Source: Nitrospira tepida (lineage in GTDB: Bacteria; Nitrospirota; Nitrospiria; Nitrospirales; Nitrospiraceae). Taken from it: a DNA stretch of 64,000 nucleotides. The stretch lies in assembly GCF_947241125.1 (NCBI RefSeq), contig NZ_OX365700.1, forward strand, positions 4,667,962 through 4,731,961. The letters are read 5' to 3'. Shown here piece after piece: positions 55,601-63,046 of the stretch. The first letter of the stretch is position 1, and each line of letters begins with the position of its first letter. Both the position numbers and the translations under genes were made by a program. The notes under the pieces are model-generated. The model made no database searches, was not told the origin of the DNA, and saw only the letters and a program-made list of their open reading frames with translations.

Positions 55601-55829
55601 GTTGGGACTGGCCTGGCAGACCGTGATGAATGGCACGGTCCCCTATCACGAGCCGATGCGCCTCCTCACGGTCGTCGAGGCGCCGAGGGCCAAGCTGGAC
55701 AAGTTGATCGCGCGGCACGAACTGTTGCAGCATTTTTATCTGAACGAGTGGGTCCATTTGGTGGCGCTCGAGCCGGCCGATGGGAAGCTCTATCGTTATC
55801 TGCCGACGAAGGACTGGCGGCAGGTCTGA
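52611..55829 (+). CDS. dabA: DabA-like inorganic carbon transporter subunit (UPF0753/DUF2309)
   Basis: A 1,072-residue protein of the DUF2309/UPF0753 family. The zinc ligands of the beta-carbonic-anhydrase-like site are present: Cys494 and Asp496 in VYCLDVRSEPFRRHLES, His767 in CAHGSTSDNNP and Cys782 in LDCGACGGNQG, with the His-Cys spacing of 15 known from H. neapolitanus DabA. It opens VRRMELRGTIRLASEVIGQYWPMRTFVHHNPLHSLEYL. It is predicted to hydrate CO2 directionally, energised by DabB, to accumulate bicarbonate. The ATG at 52611 follows a GGAG nine bases upstream and overlaps the previous gene. Confidence 0.93.
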   Translation: MEPLKKSPDLDVRRMELRGTIRLASEVIGQYWPMRTFVHHNPLHSLEYLPFDETVQRGRQYLGGAGYLSGEQYRDYLRSGRIQLHHLDEALTPLALRQSITLGPCRISHHEVLRACLTHGLSAPIDEPLDALLDQGPGEEQVETVAEHLSLWTAPTFQDRLTATLQKDRAVLGRYLTLSGWCDQTLGTQIGAQINAELIKWCEAFLDEGHATWPMPGREAGFYAAWKALAAREWSPCGIADSRRKIAALPDHPEDAVLGSLEALGIPESLRLDYLSLQLAALPGWAGFIKWRAETTGYAWQEAYEAGLVKFLAVRLWYVRELVQQTCRDRLGIDGHFQSVSDYMRQRPYEYFLRKERVAGRLPPLYAEQAHRLVEAGGTEQAWYQLADRYQTEVGPLHHRAARRSMARRLITLTQALEIVPSALLETAPADLRQLVDWMETFPESLHGSIWLRAFEASYQDQLLGMVVRAAAKPDRTAREAGPPVRPHSQSVYCLDVRSEPFRRHLESTGANETYGFAGFFAVFIKYRAWDKEHETEQFPVIMRAKNEVREIPRSYLDHFVAKHESRVKLVHAGHTLLHDLKENVVTPYVMVESLGWFYSVPLIMKTVLPAWSRRVTGWLRRLFVPPIATSVTVDKLPPSETEEMIAAEQRALIWKALRDRFGLHGSRVEQEFVEALRRRALDQDAPVEPFLSEAARAVNLSTEQLAGFIEDLRRVYRINPRAASRQKERITRAGFTLEEQVVTVETALRMMGLTGNFARLVVFCAHGSTSDNNPFESALDCGACGGNQGNPNARVLAAMANKPPVRERLAKRGIDIPSDTHFLAGQMDTTTDEVTLFDLEDVPPTHRKDIARLVADFREAARLTSQERCARFPDGNRLLPAEQAAAHVRERSADWSQVRPEWGLSGNTAFIIGRRALTKGLNLGGRVFLHSYDYREDPTDRLLEVLLTGPQLVAQWINMEHYFSTVDNEVYGAGSKIYHNVVGRLGIMSGPWSDLRLGLAWQTVMNGTVPYHEPMRLLTVVEAPRAKLDKLIARHELLQHFYLNEWVHLVALEPADGKLYRYLPTKDWRQV

Positions 55830-55878
55830 GCGGGCGCACTCAGACGGAGCGGCCGGCCGAGCCGAAAGGAGTTGAAAC

Positions 55879-56220
55879 ATGAGCACATTGACACTGCACC
55901 CGATGAAGGAGATTCGCGTGATCGTCTCGGGTGACAACCGGCCGTTTGTGACCGAGTTGCTCGACAAGGTCCAGGCCACTGGGTACACCATCATCGGCAA
56001 TGTGTCCGGCAAGGGACACCATGGGGTGCGGGAAGCCCACTTCATGTTCAGCGAGCTGGAAAGCCTGGTCATGATCATGACCGTCGTGCCGGAAGAAAAG
56101 GTCGAGCCCATCCTGGCCGGGCTCCGGCCCCTGTTCGAGCGACATTCGGGCGTCATGTTTGTCACGGACGTCGCCGTGAGCCGGCGGGAATATTTCGGAA
56201 AGAAATCAAGCGAGTCCTGA
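55879..56220 (+). CDS. PII-like protein of the DAB operon
   Basis: A 113-residue PII-type protein: MKEIRVIVSGDNRPFVTELLDKVQATGYTIIGNVSGKGHHGVREAHFMFSELESLVMIMTVVPEEKVEPILAGLRPLF. It has the PII ferredoxin-like core and a T-loop region different from classical GlnB (no YRGAEY). Similar PII-like proteins accompany DabA or bicarbonate transporters (SbtB-like) and probably regulate uptake by binding adenyl nucleotides. AAAGGAG precedes the ATG. Operon-coded with dabA (50-base gap). Confidence 0.87.
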   Translation: MSTLTLHPMKEIRVIVSGDNRPFVTELLDKVQATGYTIIGNVSGKGHHGVREAHFMFSELESLVMIMTVVPEEKVEPILAGLRPLFERHSGVMFVTDVAVSRREYFGKKSSES

Positions 56221-56312
56221 TACAGAAGGGACCCCGTTCTCCGTCATTCCCACCTTGTCTTCCGGGGCGTGTTTGACTACAATCGCCTTTCCCGTAAATC
56301 GGAGGGAGATCG

Positions 56313-56582
56313 GTGAATGGGCTGCGGTTCGAGCGCATCAGGAAAGACCAGCACTACAACGTGGTGTTCCATGTCGGGAGCACCTACGTGCCGGTCAGCG
56401 ACGAGACGATCGACGAATTGAAGGCCCAGAGCCTGCTGCCGCCCGAGCGGTTTTTGCACGTCCTCCTCGACAAGGTCGGGTATTCCTCCTACCTCCGCGA
56501 CCAGATCCAAAGCGAACTCAAGACCGCGGGCGATCCGATCACGCAGATCACCGTCCTGCAAGGCGCGCTTCGCGAACTCTAA
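56313..56582 (+). CDS. Small protein of unknown function
   Basis: An 89-residue protein beginning with GTG (GGAGGGAGATCG upstream): MNGLRFERIRKDQHYNVVFHVGSTYVPVSDETIDELKAQSLLPPERFLHVLLDKVGYSSYLRDQIQSELKT. It is well behaved as a soluble alpha/beta protein, but no family is recognised. It follows the PII gene by about 90 bases and may be the last gene of the DAB operon. Confidence 0.7.
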   Translation: MNGLRFERIRKDQHYNVVFHVGSTYVPVSDETIDELKAQSLLPPERFLHVLLDKVGYSSYLRDQIQSELKTAGDPITQITVLQGALREL

Positions 56583-56587
56583 AAGAC

Positions 56588-56680
56588 GTTAAACGTCATT
56601 CGTTATTCGACAACCGGCGAAGCCTCGCGCACGGTCGACCAATTCCCTTCCCGGCGTTCAGACTCCGTGCGACCTCGTTG
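56588..56680. repeat. Dispersed repeat, copy 1
   Basis: GTTATTCG, a GGCGA-type core, GACCAAT, TTCCC and CAGACTCC appear in the same order as in copy 3 at about 57523-57625, with gaps. This looks like a degenerate intergenic repeat. Confidence 0.5.
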
Positions 56681-56715
56681 GCTCACCTTTTTGAGCAACC
56701 TGTGAGTTAACCGTC

Positions 56716-56768
56716 AGTCGTCATTGGTCAATCGGTGATGCTTCGCCGCGACTGACGCGGGCCTCAGA
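56716..56768. repeat. Dispersed repeat, copy 2 (partial)
   Basis: CGTCAGTCGTCATTGGTCA, GGTGATGCTTCGCCGCGACTGACG resembles the start of the repeat core found in copies 1 and 3. Similarity is partial. Confidence 0.4.
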
Positions 56769-56805
56769 CGATCCCCCAGCAAAGTTTTGTGGAATTGTCT
56801 GTCTT

Positions 56806-57198
56806 CTAGCGATGCAGGTACGCGCTCAACGACATGATCCGAACGCCGTGTGAGATCTCTACGGCCAGCATGGCCTTATCACCGGTCACGATAGCCCTTG
56901 CCTGACCTGCAATCGCGCACTCCAGCACCCGATTGTCCGGCTCATCTTTGAATACATTGACGGGGTCCTTGGGATGAACAACCTCGGCCAGTTCGGTGAG
57001 GAAGAGCGCGGTGCGGCTCAGGGCATCAGCGTCACGGCTGAACTTTCTAGCGAGAACGGTCAGCAGTTCATCGAGAAGAGGTTTGGAGATCAGTAGCGTA
57101 TCGCGACCGTCGAGAATGCGCCGGATCGCCCGATCAGCAGACGATCCGGGGAACGTCAAGGCGGAGACATAAATGTTGGTGTCAAAGACGACCCTCAC
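56806..57198 (-). CDS. PIN-family toxin of a toxin-antitoxin pair
   Basis: A 130-residue PIN domain nuclease: VVFDTNIYVSALTFPGS with the first acidic residue, the central KPLLDELLTVLARKF, the EPDNRVLECAIAGQARAIVTGDKAML acidic signature. It is a probable ribonuclease toxin. The start is a GTG overlapping the antitoxin stop as GTGA, so the antitoxin is translated first. Confidence 0.88.
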   Translation of the reverse strand: MRVVFDTNIYVSALTFPGSSADRAIRRILDGRDTLLISKPLLDELLTVLARKFSRDADALSRTALFLTELAEVVHPKDPVNVFKDEPDNRVLECAIAGQARAIVTGDKAMLAVEISHGVRIMSLSAYLHR

Positions 57199-57434
57199 GG
57201 CTTCGCAAGGTATCGTCGAAGATCACGGGCCGTCACAATGCCTTTGGCCTTTGCCTTCTTCGTCCAGTAGCCTTGAATGGCCTGATAATCTTGTGAGAAC
57301 CGGTTCTGCTTCGTCTCTGCGATCAGATCCTGCAACAGGGCGAGTGGGCTCTTCCCTCTACGTCGAGCCAGTCGATTCAGGTCCCGCGAGAGCGCTTCAG
57401 GAAGCGCCAATTGTCGTTTGGCTGCGGTTGCCAT
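57195..57434 (-). CDS. Antitoxin partner of the PIN toxin
   Basis: A 79-residue protein, MATAAKRQLALPEALSRDLNRLARRRGKSPLALLQDLIAETKQNRFSQDYQ, with an N-terminal ribbon-helix-helix-like region (KRQLALPEALSRDLNRLARRRGKSPLALL). It would neutralise the PIN toxin and repress its own operon. GGGGGAC before the ATG at 57434. Coupled by GTGA overlap with the toxin. Confidence 0.8.
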   Translation of the reverse strand: MATAAKRQLALPEALSRDLNRLARRRGKSPLALLQDLIAETKQNRFSQDYQAIQGYWTKKAKAKGIVTARDLRRYLAKP

Positions 57435-57522
57435 GGTCGTCCCCCTTTGCGTATCACATCCTACCATGCTGCGAGGGCATGACCCAACTCGATGTAATGG
57501 CGATCAGACACCGGTGCTCAGA

Positions 57523-57625
57523 CCGTCAATCGCCAGTCGTTATTCGTCAGGCGGCGACGCCGCGCGGCAATTGAGTTCTGACCAATGACGCGGTTTCCTT
57601 CCCATCGTCCAGACTCCCTGCGGCC
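57523..57625. repeat. Dispersed repeat, copy 3
   Basis: GTTATTCGTCAGGCGGCGACGCC, GACCAATGACGCG, TTCCCATCGTCCAGACTCCCTGCGG; compare copy 1. It lies directly upstream of the HigA-like gene. Confidence 0.5.
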
Positions 57626-57692
57626 ATATTGAAGAAGAACTTGATCGGGTTCTAAAATTTGCTAAGAGCCGAGTACGTTCCTGGAAAGCGCC

Positions 57693-58052
57693 ATGAACAT
57701 TTTCCCCATCAAGACCAAACAGGATTATGAACGCGCTTTGCTCCGCATCGAACAATTGATGGACGCAAAGCCGGGTACCAAGGCTGGAGATGAGCTGGAT
57801 ATCCTCACGACGCTGGTCGAGGCCTATGAGTCCAAACACCATGCCGTGAGCCCTCCCCATCCGGTCGAAGCGATCAGATTTCGGATGGAACAGCTCGGCA
57901 TGACTCGAAAGGATCTCGAAGCGCTGCTCGGCGGGCGCGGCAGGGTTTCGGAAATTTTGAACGGGAAGCGTGGGTTATCCCTCGAAATGATCCGCCGAAT
58001 TCATCGTACGTTGCATATTCCCCTGGAAAGCCTGATCGGCACAGCCGCGTAA
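57693..58052 (+). CDS. HigA-like antitoxin without visible toxin
   Basis: A 119-residue protein of the COG5499 (HigA-type) family: INTERMEDIATE KTKQDYERALLRIEQLMDAKPGTKAGDELDILTTLVEAYES then the HTH HPVEAIRFRMEQLGMTRKDLEALLGGRGRVSEILNGKRGLSLEMIRRIHRTL. It has GGAAAG upstream of the ATG. The expected HigB toxin gene would precede it; only the repeat copy 3 and a short frame that ends as TGA in an ATGA overlap with this gene are found. So it is orphan or its partner is degraded. Confidence 0.85.
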   Translation: MNIFPIKTKQDYERALLRIEQLMDAKPGTKAGDELDILTTLVEAYESKHHAVSPPHPVEAIRFRMEQLGMTRKDLEALLGGRGRVSEILNGKRGLSLEMIRRIHRTLHIPLESLIGTAA

Positions 58053-58492
58053 CCGACCTCACTCCAAGCCCATAACTGCCGTCTATTCAACCAGAACCAT
58101 GGTGACGATTTGCAACAAAATCCGAGCAAAGCAAGCGCGAGACTCTTGTTTTTGGCCAGAGGTCTGACGAGGTCCTATTGATTTCATCTGGCTCTCTTAC
58201 CTCCGTGTTTGACACTCCATTTCATGGCGGGATGGGTGGTCGGCTGAGGCAGGCCCTGGAGCGGGTACCCGGTTTGATAGACACATGAGATGCCGGCTTT
58301 GCTGGCATCGCGGCCAACAGCCGCAGCTTCAGAGGCAGAGGCGGCCAAGAGTACAACACCAAAGGCTGCGGACCATCAGTGCATTCCAGGGCGGCTGAAG
58401 CCGACGCCCGTCTGTCGCCGTGATTTTCCGATCAGTCCTGACGCGGCGCTCTTCCTGAGGGACAAAAGCGGGAGCCCCGTCCCGGCGCTCTC
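58053..58492. other. Gene-poor spacer
   Basis: About 440 bases between the HigA-like gene and the TPR gene end. A small hairpin (GATGCCGGC and GCTGGCATC around 58289-58309) is present. No credible ORF or RNA gene is seen. Confidence 0.4.
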
Positions 58493-59536
58493 TTACGTGT
58501 CCCAGGTCGTCCCTTCCATATACAGCTCGTTCATGATCCGGTTCTTGGCGTCCGGGTCCTTCTCTAGTCTGAGCGCCTTGGTGTAGTTTTCCACGGCGAC
58601 TTCCGTCTTCCCGTGGGCGGCGTAGATCTTGCCGATCCCGAGATAGGCCCGTCCTTGATTCGGATCGGCCCGTAGAGCCCGATTGAAGGCTTCCATGGCG
58701 TCGTTCAACTTCCGCTTGTTGAGCAACAACCACCCGATCGCGACGTGGCCTGGCGCGAAATCCGGGTCCTGTTGGACCGCGGCCCGGTACTCCTGCATGG
58801 CAAGCTCGGTTCGGCCCCGATCTTCGTAGAACTTGCCTAGCCCGCAGTGCAATTCGGCGTTGGTCGGGTCCAACCGCACGGCTTCCTTGTATTCGGTGAG
58901 CGCCGGCTCGAATTTGCCCTGCGCCGCGAGCGCGCAGGCCAGCGCGGCCCTGGCCACTGCGTCCTTCGGGCGCTGTTTCACCACCTCGCGGAAATGCGGC
59001 AGCGCCTGTTCCAGTTGGCCTTGCAGTTGATAGAGCGCGCCCAGGCTGGTTCGTGCGGCCGTAAACTCCGGCCCGAGCCGCACCGCCTCGCGATAGGCCT
59101 TGATCGCCATGTCGGAGCGGCCGGCCCGTTCCATGATCTGGCCATAAAAAAAGTGCGGAAGGGGCGAGGCCGGAAGCAACGTCATGGCCTGTTTGAAGCT
59201 GGCGATTGACTCCTCCGATTGTCCCGACTGGGACAGGAACAGACCCATCACCAGATGGAGCGAGCCGTTGTCGCCCCGGCGGGCACGAATCTCGTTCAGC
59301 CAGGCCCGCACCCGTTCAATATCCTCCGGCTCGGCCAGCGACGCGGCATGAAAAGTCCAGGCCTGCGCGATCTCGCCTCGCAGGAGGTGGACGATGTTGA
59401 GCGCGAAAGCCGGCCTCGGATCGCGGACCGACTCGCCGGAGCCCTGTTGCCATGCCGACGCCGCACGCTCGACCGTCGTCCAGTCGTCGGCGACGAAGGC
59501 CTCCTCGATCTCTGCCGCGAAATCCTGGGTAGTCAC
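58493..59536 (-). CDS. Tetratricopeptide-repeat protein
   Basis: A 347-residue soluble protein with no signal peptide, made of about seven TPR units of 34 residues from residue 80 onward (for example PLPHFFYGQIMERAGRSDMAIKAYREAVRLGPEF and AELHCGLGKFYEDRGRTELAMQEYRAAVQQDPDF). It is a protein-interaction scaffold. The ATG lies six bases after the stop of the ThyX-like gene, so both are on one transcript. Confidence 0.85.
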   Translation of the reverse strand: MTTQDFAAEIEEAFVADDWTTVERAASAWQQGSGESVRDPRPAFALNIVHLLRGEIAQAWTFHAASLAEPEDIERVRAWLNEIRARRGDNGSLHLVMGLFLSQSGQSEESIASFKQAMTLLPASPLPHFFYGQIMERAGRSDMAIKAYREAVRLGPEFTAARTSLGALYQLQGQLEQALPHFREVVKQRPKDAVARAALACALAAQGKFEPALTEYKEAVRLDPTNAELHCGLGKFYEDRGRTELAMQEYRAAVQQDPDFAPGHVAIGWLLLNKRKLNDAMEAFNRALRADPNQGRAYLGIGKIYAAHGKTEVAVENYTKALRLEKDPDAKNRIMNELYMEGTTWDT

Positions 59537-59542
59537 GGGGGC

Positions 59543-61075
59543 TCAGCGGGTGAGACGGTCCTCGACATCCGGAGGCGTCGCGTGAATGTGGCCGGCGAGG
59601 AAGGGATAGCGGGCGGCCATGGCCTCTTTGATCTGCCAGGCGACGGTCCGGTACGACCAATGGCCCTTGACGCCGGACCGCAGGCGAGAGATGTATTCCG
59701 CTTCCGCGTAATCCATCTTGAACAGGCAACGGACCTTGAAGCCGAACGGAATGGCGTAGAGGGCCGCTTCCTGGCTGCTCTTGCGGATGGTCTCGATGTC
59801 CCGTTTGACGGCGTCCATGGCATCCCGGTACTCGCGATCCAATCCGGCTTCCGTCAGCAGCGGCGGTATGTCATAGCCATGGACCGTCGTAAAGTTCTGT
59901 TGAATCTGCTGGCAGCGGCGGTGGCGATGCAGATCACGCCAGGCGCCGATGTCCATGAGGATGTCGAAGATGAAGGCGTAGCCGCTCCGGAATTCCTTGG
60001 GCAACTCATCGTGCGGATCCCGCTTGACCAGCGCCAGGTCGATGACTTCCTGTTTCTGTTTCTCGGTCCAGCCTCGAACGAGTTCCAGGATCTTTCGATA
60101 GGGAGCCTGCCCCCCGCGGTACAGCCAGGTGGCGGCCAGTTCATCCAGCGGGTCATGCGGCTCGATCAGGTCCACGGACGAGGCCTCGTCCGGATCGCCC
60201 CATGAAGAAGGGTCATCCAGCCCGGCCCGTTTGAGGATCTCCCGTGCGTACCGGCCGGTCTCTTGGTAGACCTGGCTCTGATAGGCACTGGCCTTGGCAT
60301 GTCGCGCCAAGGTTGGGGCCAGGGGTTCGGCGAGCCCGGCCGTCTGTCCGCACAGTTCCCCCCAGACGTTGACCGGGGGGCGGAGACAGGCATCTCTGAG
60401 GTCGTCTCCAATCATCTGAAGCTCCGGCAAGGCGGCCGACAGGAACCGGGTGATCTGCTTTTCCAACGTCCTCACGCTCACGACCTGACCGACATTGGTC
60501 CGGGCTGCGAGCGGCAACAGGTACCGGGTCACGTCGAACGAACGCGCCGCCATCGTCCGCTCATAGTCCGCTTCTTTCATCTCGGACGGGCGCGTGGTTC
60601 GCTCGGAAAGAAACCGCTTCACCGGATCATGGAGCAGCCGATAGGCATTGGCCAAACTGCCGATGATGCCCTGGTACAGTCCTTCGACTTCCGATCCCCG
60701 AATGTTGTTGGGGGTATAGCAACCGCCGGGACCGAAGTTCTGGTAGCGGCTCGATTTCGCCTGGCCGTCCCAGAGCGGCTCGTCCTCGATCCGAATAGCG
60801 GCCAATTCGGAGATGTGTTCAAAACACACGATCGCGTGGCCGAGGTCGGCGATGGAGGCGTGCCCGTAGGCAAAGTAATACTGGTCCCAGAATTTCTCCG
60901 ACGAATGCCCGTGCACCCAGCGGATGCTGTCTTCGATGGAGTCGGGAGACCGGCTGTACCGCGCAAGCGCATAGGCCGCCTTCTCGGGCGGCATCGGGGC
61001 CACGGCGACCACGCGCCGGCTGGGGCCGTCGGTCATCATGAGGAGGACCTTGCGCGAGGAGGCCCGACGGGGCAT
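59543..61075 (-). CDS. Two-domain ThyX-like protein (FAD-dependent thymidylate synthase-like)
   Basis: A 510-residue protein, twice the normal ThyX length of about 220-250. An N-terminal ThyX-like unit shows HASIADLGHAIVCFEHISELAAI and QAKSSRYQNFG, where the SxRY part of the RHRxxSxxExSxRY signature is kept. A second unit near residues 378-390 has DLHRHRRCQQIQQNF, where the RHRxxS Ser is replaced by Gln. ThyX proteins methylate dUMP using FAD and folate; the altered motif leaves activity here uncertain. MPRRASS at 61075 and MMTDG about 12 residues in are possible starts. Confidence 0.8.
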   Translation of the reverse strand: MPRRASSRKVLLMMTDGPSRRVVAVAPMPPEKAAYALARYSRSPDSIEDSIRWVHGHSSEKFWDQYYFAYGHASIADLGHAIVCFEHISELAAIRIEDEPLWDGQAKSSRYQNFGPGGCYTPNNIRGSEVEGLYQGIIGSLANAYRLLHDPVKRFLSERTTRPSEMKEADYERTMAARSFDVTRYLLPLAARTNVGQVVSVRTLEKQITRFLSAALPELQMIGDDLRDACLRPPVNVWGELCGQTAGLAEPLAPTLARHAKASAYQSQVYQETGRYAREILKRAGLDDPSSWGDPDEASSVDLIEPHDPLDELAATWLYRGGQAPYRKILELVRGWTEKQKQEVIDLALVKRDPHDELPKEFRSGYAFIFDILMDIGAWRDLHRHRRCQQIQQNFTTVHGYDIPPLLTEAGLDREYRDAMDAVKRDIETIRKSSQEAALYAIPFGFKVRCLFKMDYAEAEYISRLRSGVKGHWSYRTVAWQIKEAMAARYPFLAGHIHATPPDVEDRLTR

Positions 61076-61249
61076 GAAGCCAGGCTCGTACTAAACCGCA
61101 GCGGGCAAGCAATCGGTCCCGTGGCCATTAGGTCAGGACTTATGGAGAGCAACGAGGTCATGTCATGCATCGCGCAGCATGCAGAACCGCCGTCACGCTT
61201 GTCAATACGACCAGCCCTGCTTTCACAACTCAAGGTCCTGTCCGTTGCG

Positions 61250-61280
61250 TTGACTTGTCCCTCCCTCGGCGCGCTATGAT
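61250..61280 (+). promoter_or_regulatory. Candidate promoter for hisS
   Basis: TTGACT at 61250-61255 and TATGAT at 61275-61280, separated by 19 bases, about 55 bases before the hisS start. Both hexamers are near consensus; spacing is slightly long. Confidence 0.42.
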
Positions 61281-61334
61281 GCCGCGGGCCGGAACGTGGC
61301 GACCCATTCCTCGAGCCCCACGCGCAAGCCGACT

Positions 61335-62591
61335 ATGATCAAGGGCATCAAAGGCGTCAAAGACATCCTCCCGGACCAGATCGACCGCTGGCTCCTCATC
61401 GAGAACAGCGCGCGCCGGTATGCCCGGCTCTACGGATTCCGCGAGATCCGGCTCCCGATCTTCGAGGTGACCGACCTGTTTGCCCGATCAATCGGCGCGA
61501 CGACCGACATCGTTGAGAAGGAAATGTACACGTTCGCCGACCGTGACGGGACCTCCCTGACCTTGCGTCCGGAGGGAACGGCCGGCGCCGTACGATCCTA
61601 TATCGAACACAATCTGGGTGCCTCGCCCCTTCCGCAAAAGCTGTTCTACCTCGGGCCGATGTTTCGGCACGAACGCCCTCAAGCGGGCCGTCTCCGACAG
61701 TTTCACCAATTCGGGGTCGAGCTGTTAGGGGTGGCGGCACCGGAAGCGGACGCGGAAGTGCTCTCGCTCCTCTGGCGGTTTTTCCACGCTCTGAGTCTCC
61801 CAGGCCTGACATTGGAACTCAACACGCTTGGGGAAACCGAGGACCGGCCTCGCTACAAGAAGGTCCTCCGAGATTTTCTGGAAACCAAGAAATCCGCCAT
61901 CTGTGCCAATTGCCAGCGCCGTCTAGAGACCAATCCGCTCCGGGTCCTGGATTGCAAGGTTCCAGGCTGCCGCGAAGCGACCGCTGATGCCCCTTCGATC
62001 ATTGACCATATTTCACCCAGGGCTCGCGAGCATTTCGAGGAGGTGAAGGCCGGGCTTTCCGCGGTCAACATTCCCTTCAGCCTCAACCCTCGACTCGTGC
62101 GGGGACTGGATTACTACACGTCGACCACCTTCGAGGTCACCTGCACACACCTGGGAGCCCAAAACGCGGTGGGGGCGGGCGGGCGCTACGATGGGCTGGT
62201 CGAGGTGCTCGGAGGAGGGCCCACTCCTGCAATCGGGTTTGCCGTGGGGCTCGAGCGCATTGCCCTCTTGCTGCCGGGAGACCTCGTTCCTCAGCCTTCG
62301 CCGTCCTTATATGTCGCCGGGTTCGGTCGCGACGGCACTCGAGCGGCCTATCCCCTGCTCGACTCGCTCCGCCAAGCCGGAGTCGAAGCCACCTGTGATT
62401 ATCGGTCAACCACCCTCAAGGCTCACCTTCGTCAGGCCGATCGACTCCACTGTTCTCACACCTTGATTATCGGCGACGATGAAGCTACCAAGGGGATGGC
62501 CATCCTCCGAAACATGGTCTCGAAGGTACAGGAAGAGATACCCTTCTCCTCGCTCGTTAACGACGTGGCAGCCCGTCTTTTGAAGGTCTGA
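61335..62591 (+). CDS. hisS: Histidyl-tRNA synthetase
   Basis: A 418-residue class II aminoacyl-tRNA synthetase. It begins MIKGIKGVKDILPDQIDRW and carries motif 2-type REIRLPIFEVTDLF, LRPEGTAGAVRSYIEHN, QFHQFGVELLG, the HisA motif LVRGLDYYTSTTFEV and GAGGRYDGLVEVLGGGPTPAIGFAVGLERI (motif 3). The C-terminal anticodon-binding domain is intact. ATG at 61335 is chosen from family alignment; the upstream ribosome site is weak. Confidence 0.95.
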   Translation: MIKGIKGVKDILPDQIDRWLLIENSARRYARLYGFREIRLPIFEVTDLFARSIGATTDIVEKEMYTFADRDGTSLTLRPEGTAGAVRSYIEHNLGASPLPQKLFYLGPMFRHERPQAGRLRQFHQFGVELLGVAAPEADAEVLSLLWRFFHALSLPGLTLELNTLGETEDRPRYKKVLRDFLETKKSAICANCQRRLETNPLRVLDCKVPGCREATADAPSIIDHISPRAREHFEEVKAGLSAVNIPFSLNPRLVRGLDYYTSTTFEVTCTHLGAQNAVGAGGRYDGLVEVLGGGPTPAIGFAVGLERIALLLPGDLVPQPSPSLYVAGFGRDGTRAAYPLLDSLRQAGVEATCDYRSTTLKAHLRQADRLHCSHTLIIGDDEATKGMAILRNMVSKVQEEIPFSSLVNDVAARLLKV

Positions 62592-62610
62592 TTTCAGAAA
62601 AAAGTCCTTA

Positions 62611-62639
62611 TTGACTTTGCGCGTTAAAGAGCATAGTCT
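62611..62639 (+). promoter_or_regulatory. Candidate promoter before the dsrEFH-like trio
   Basis: TTGACT at 62611-62616, 17-base spacing, then TAGTCT at 62634-62639. An AT-rich inverted repeat TATCAATC-TAACT-GATTGATA at 62651-62671 lies just downstream and could be an operator. Confidence 0.45.
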
Positions 62640-62650
62640 TGCCAGGGTAA

Positions 62651-62671
62651 TATCAATCTAACTGATTGATA
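62651..62671. promoter_or_regulatory. Inverted repeat, candidate operator
   Basis: Perfect eight-base arms, TATCAATC and GATTGATA, with a five-base TAACT spacer, located between the candidate promoter and the GTG of the first sulfur-relay-like gene. It could bind a dimeric regulator or be a weak hairpin. Confidence 0.45.
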
Positions 62672-62698
62672 ATTTTATAGGAATCAGTATCCTTCCCT

Positions 62699-63019
62699 GT
62701 GGAAAAGCGAAAGCTCGGTATCTTGTTATCCACACCCCCCGGACACCCGCATGTGGAGACGGTTCTTTCCCTCTCGGAAGCCGCGACTCGCAAAGGAGCC
62801 GATGTCTACCTCTACCTGATCGACGAGGGCGTAAAGAACCTCCGGGACGCCCGCATGTTGGCGTTGGCCGGTCAGGGGATGAAGTATTTTGTCTGCGCAT
62901 ACGGATGCCAACAGCACGGGGTTCCCACGGAGTCGCTTGATCCTCGCATCACCCTCTGTGGATTGGTGATTCTCTCGAACATGGTCGAAGGTTGTGATCA
63001 GTTCGTGTCCTTCAACTGA
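62699..63019 (+). CDS. DsrE/TusD-like sulfur-relay protein
   Basis: A 106-residue protein of the DsrE/TusD family starting at GTG: KLGILLSTPPGHPHVETVLSLSEAATRKGADVYLYLIDEGVKNLRD and KYFVCAYGCQQHGVP. The latter carries two Cys (CAYGC), the likely sulfur-accepting cysteine loop. It opens a trio (this, 63047, 63396) in the order DsrE, DsrF, DsrH, which in other bacteria forms a hexameric sulfurtransferase (TusBCD) for tRNA 2-thiouridine or for sulfur oxidation. Confidence 0.8.
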   Translation: MEKRKLGILLSTPPGHPHVETVLSLSEAATRKGADVYLYLIDEGVKNLRDARMLALAGQGMKYFVCAYGCQQHGVPTESLDPRITLCGLVILSNMVEGCDQFVSFN

Positions 63020-63046
63020 GCCACGTGCTCCCCGGCACAACCTCCC

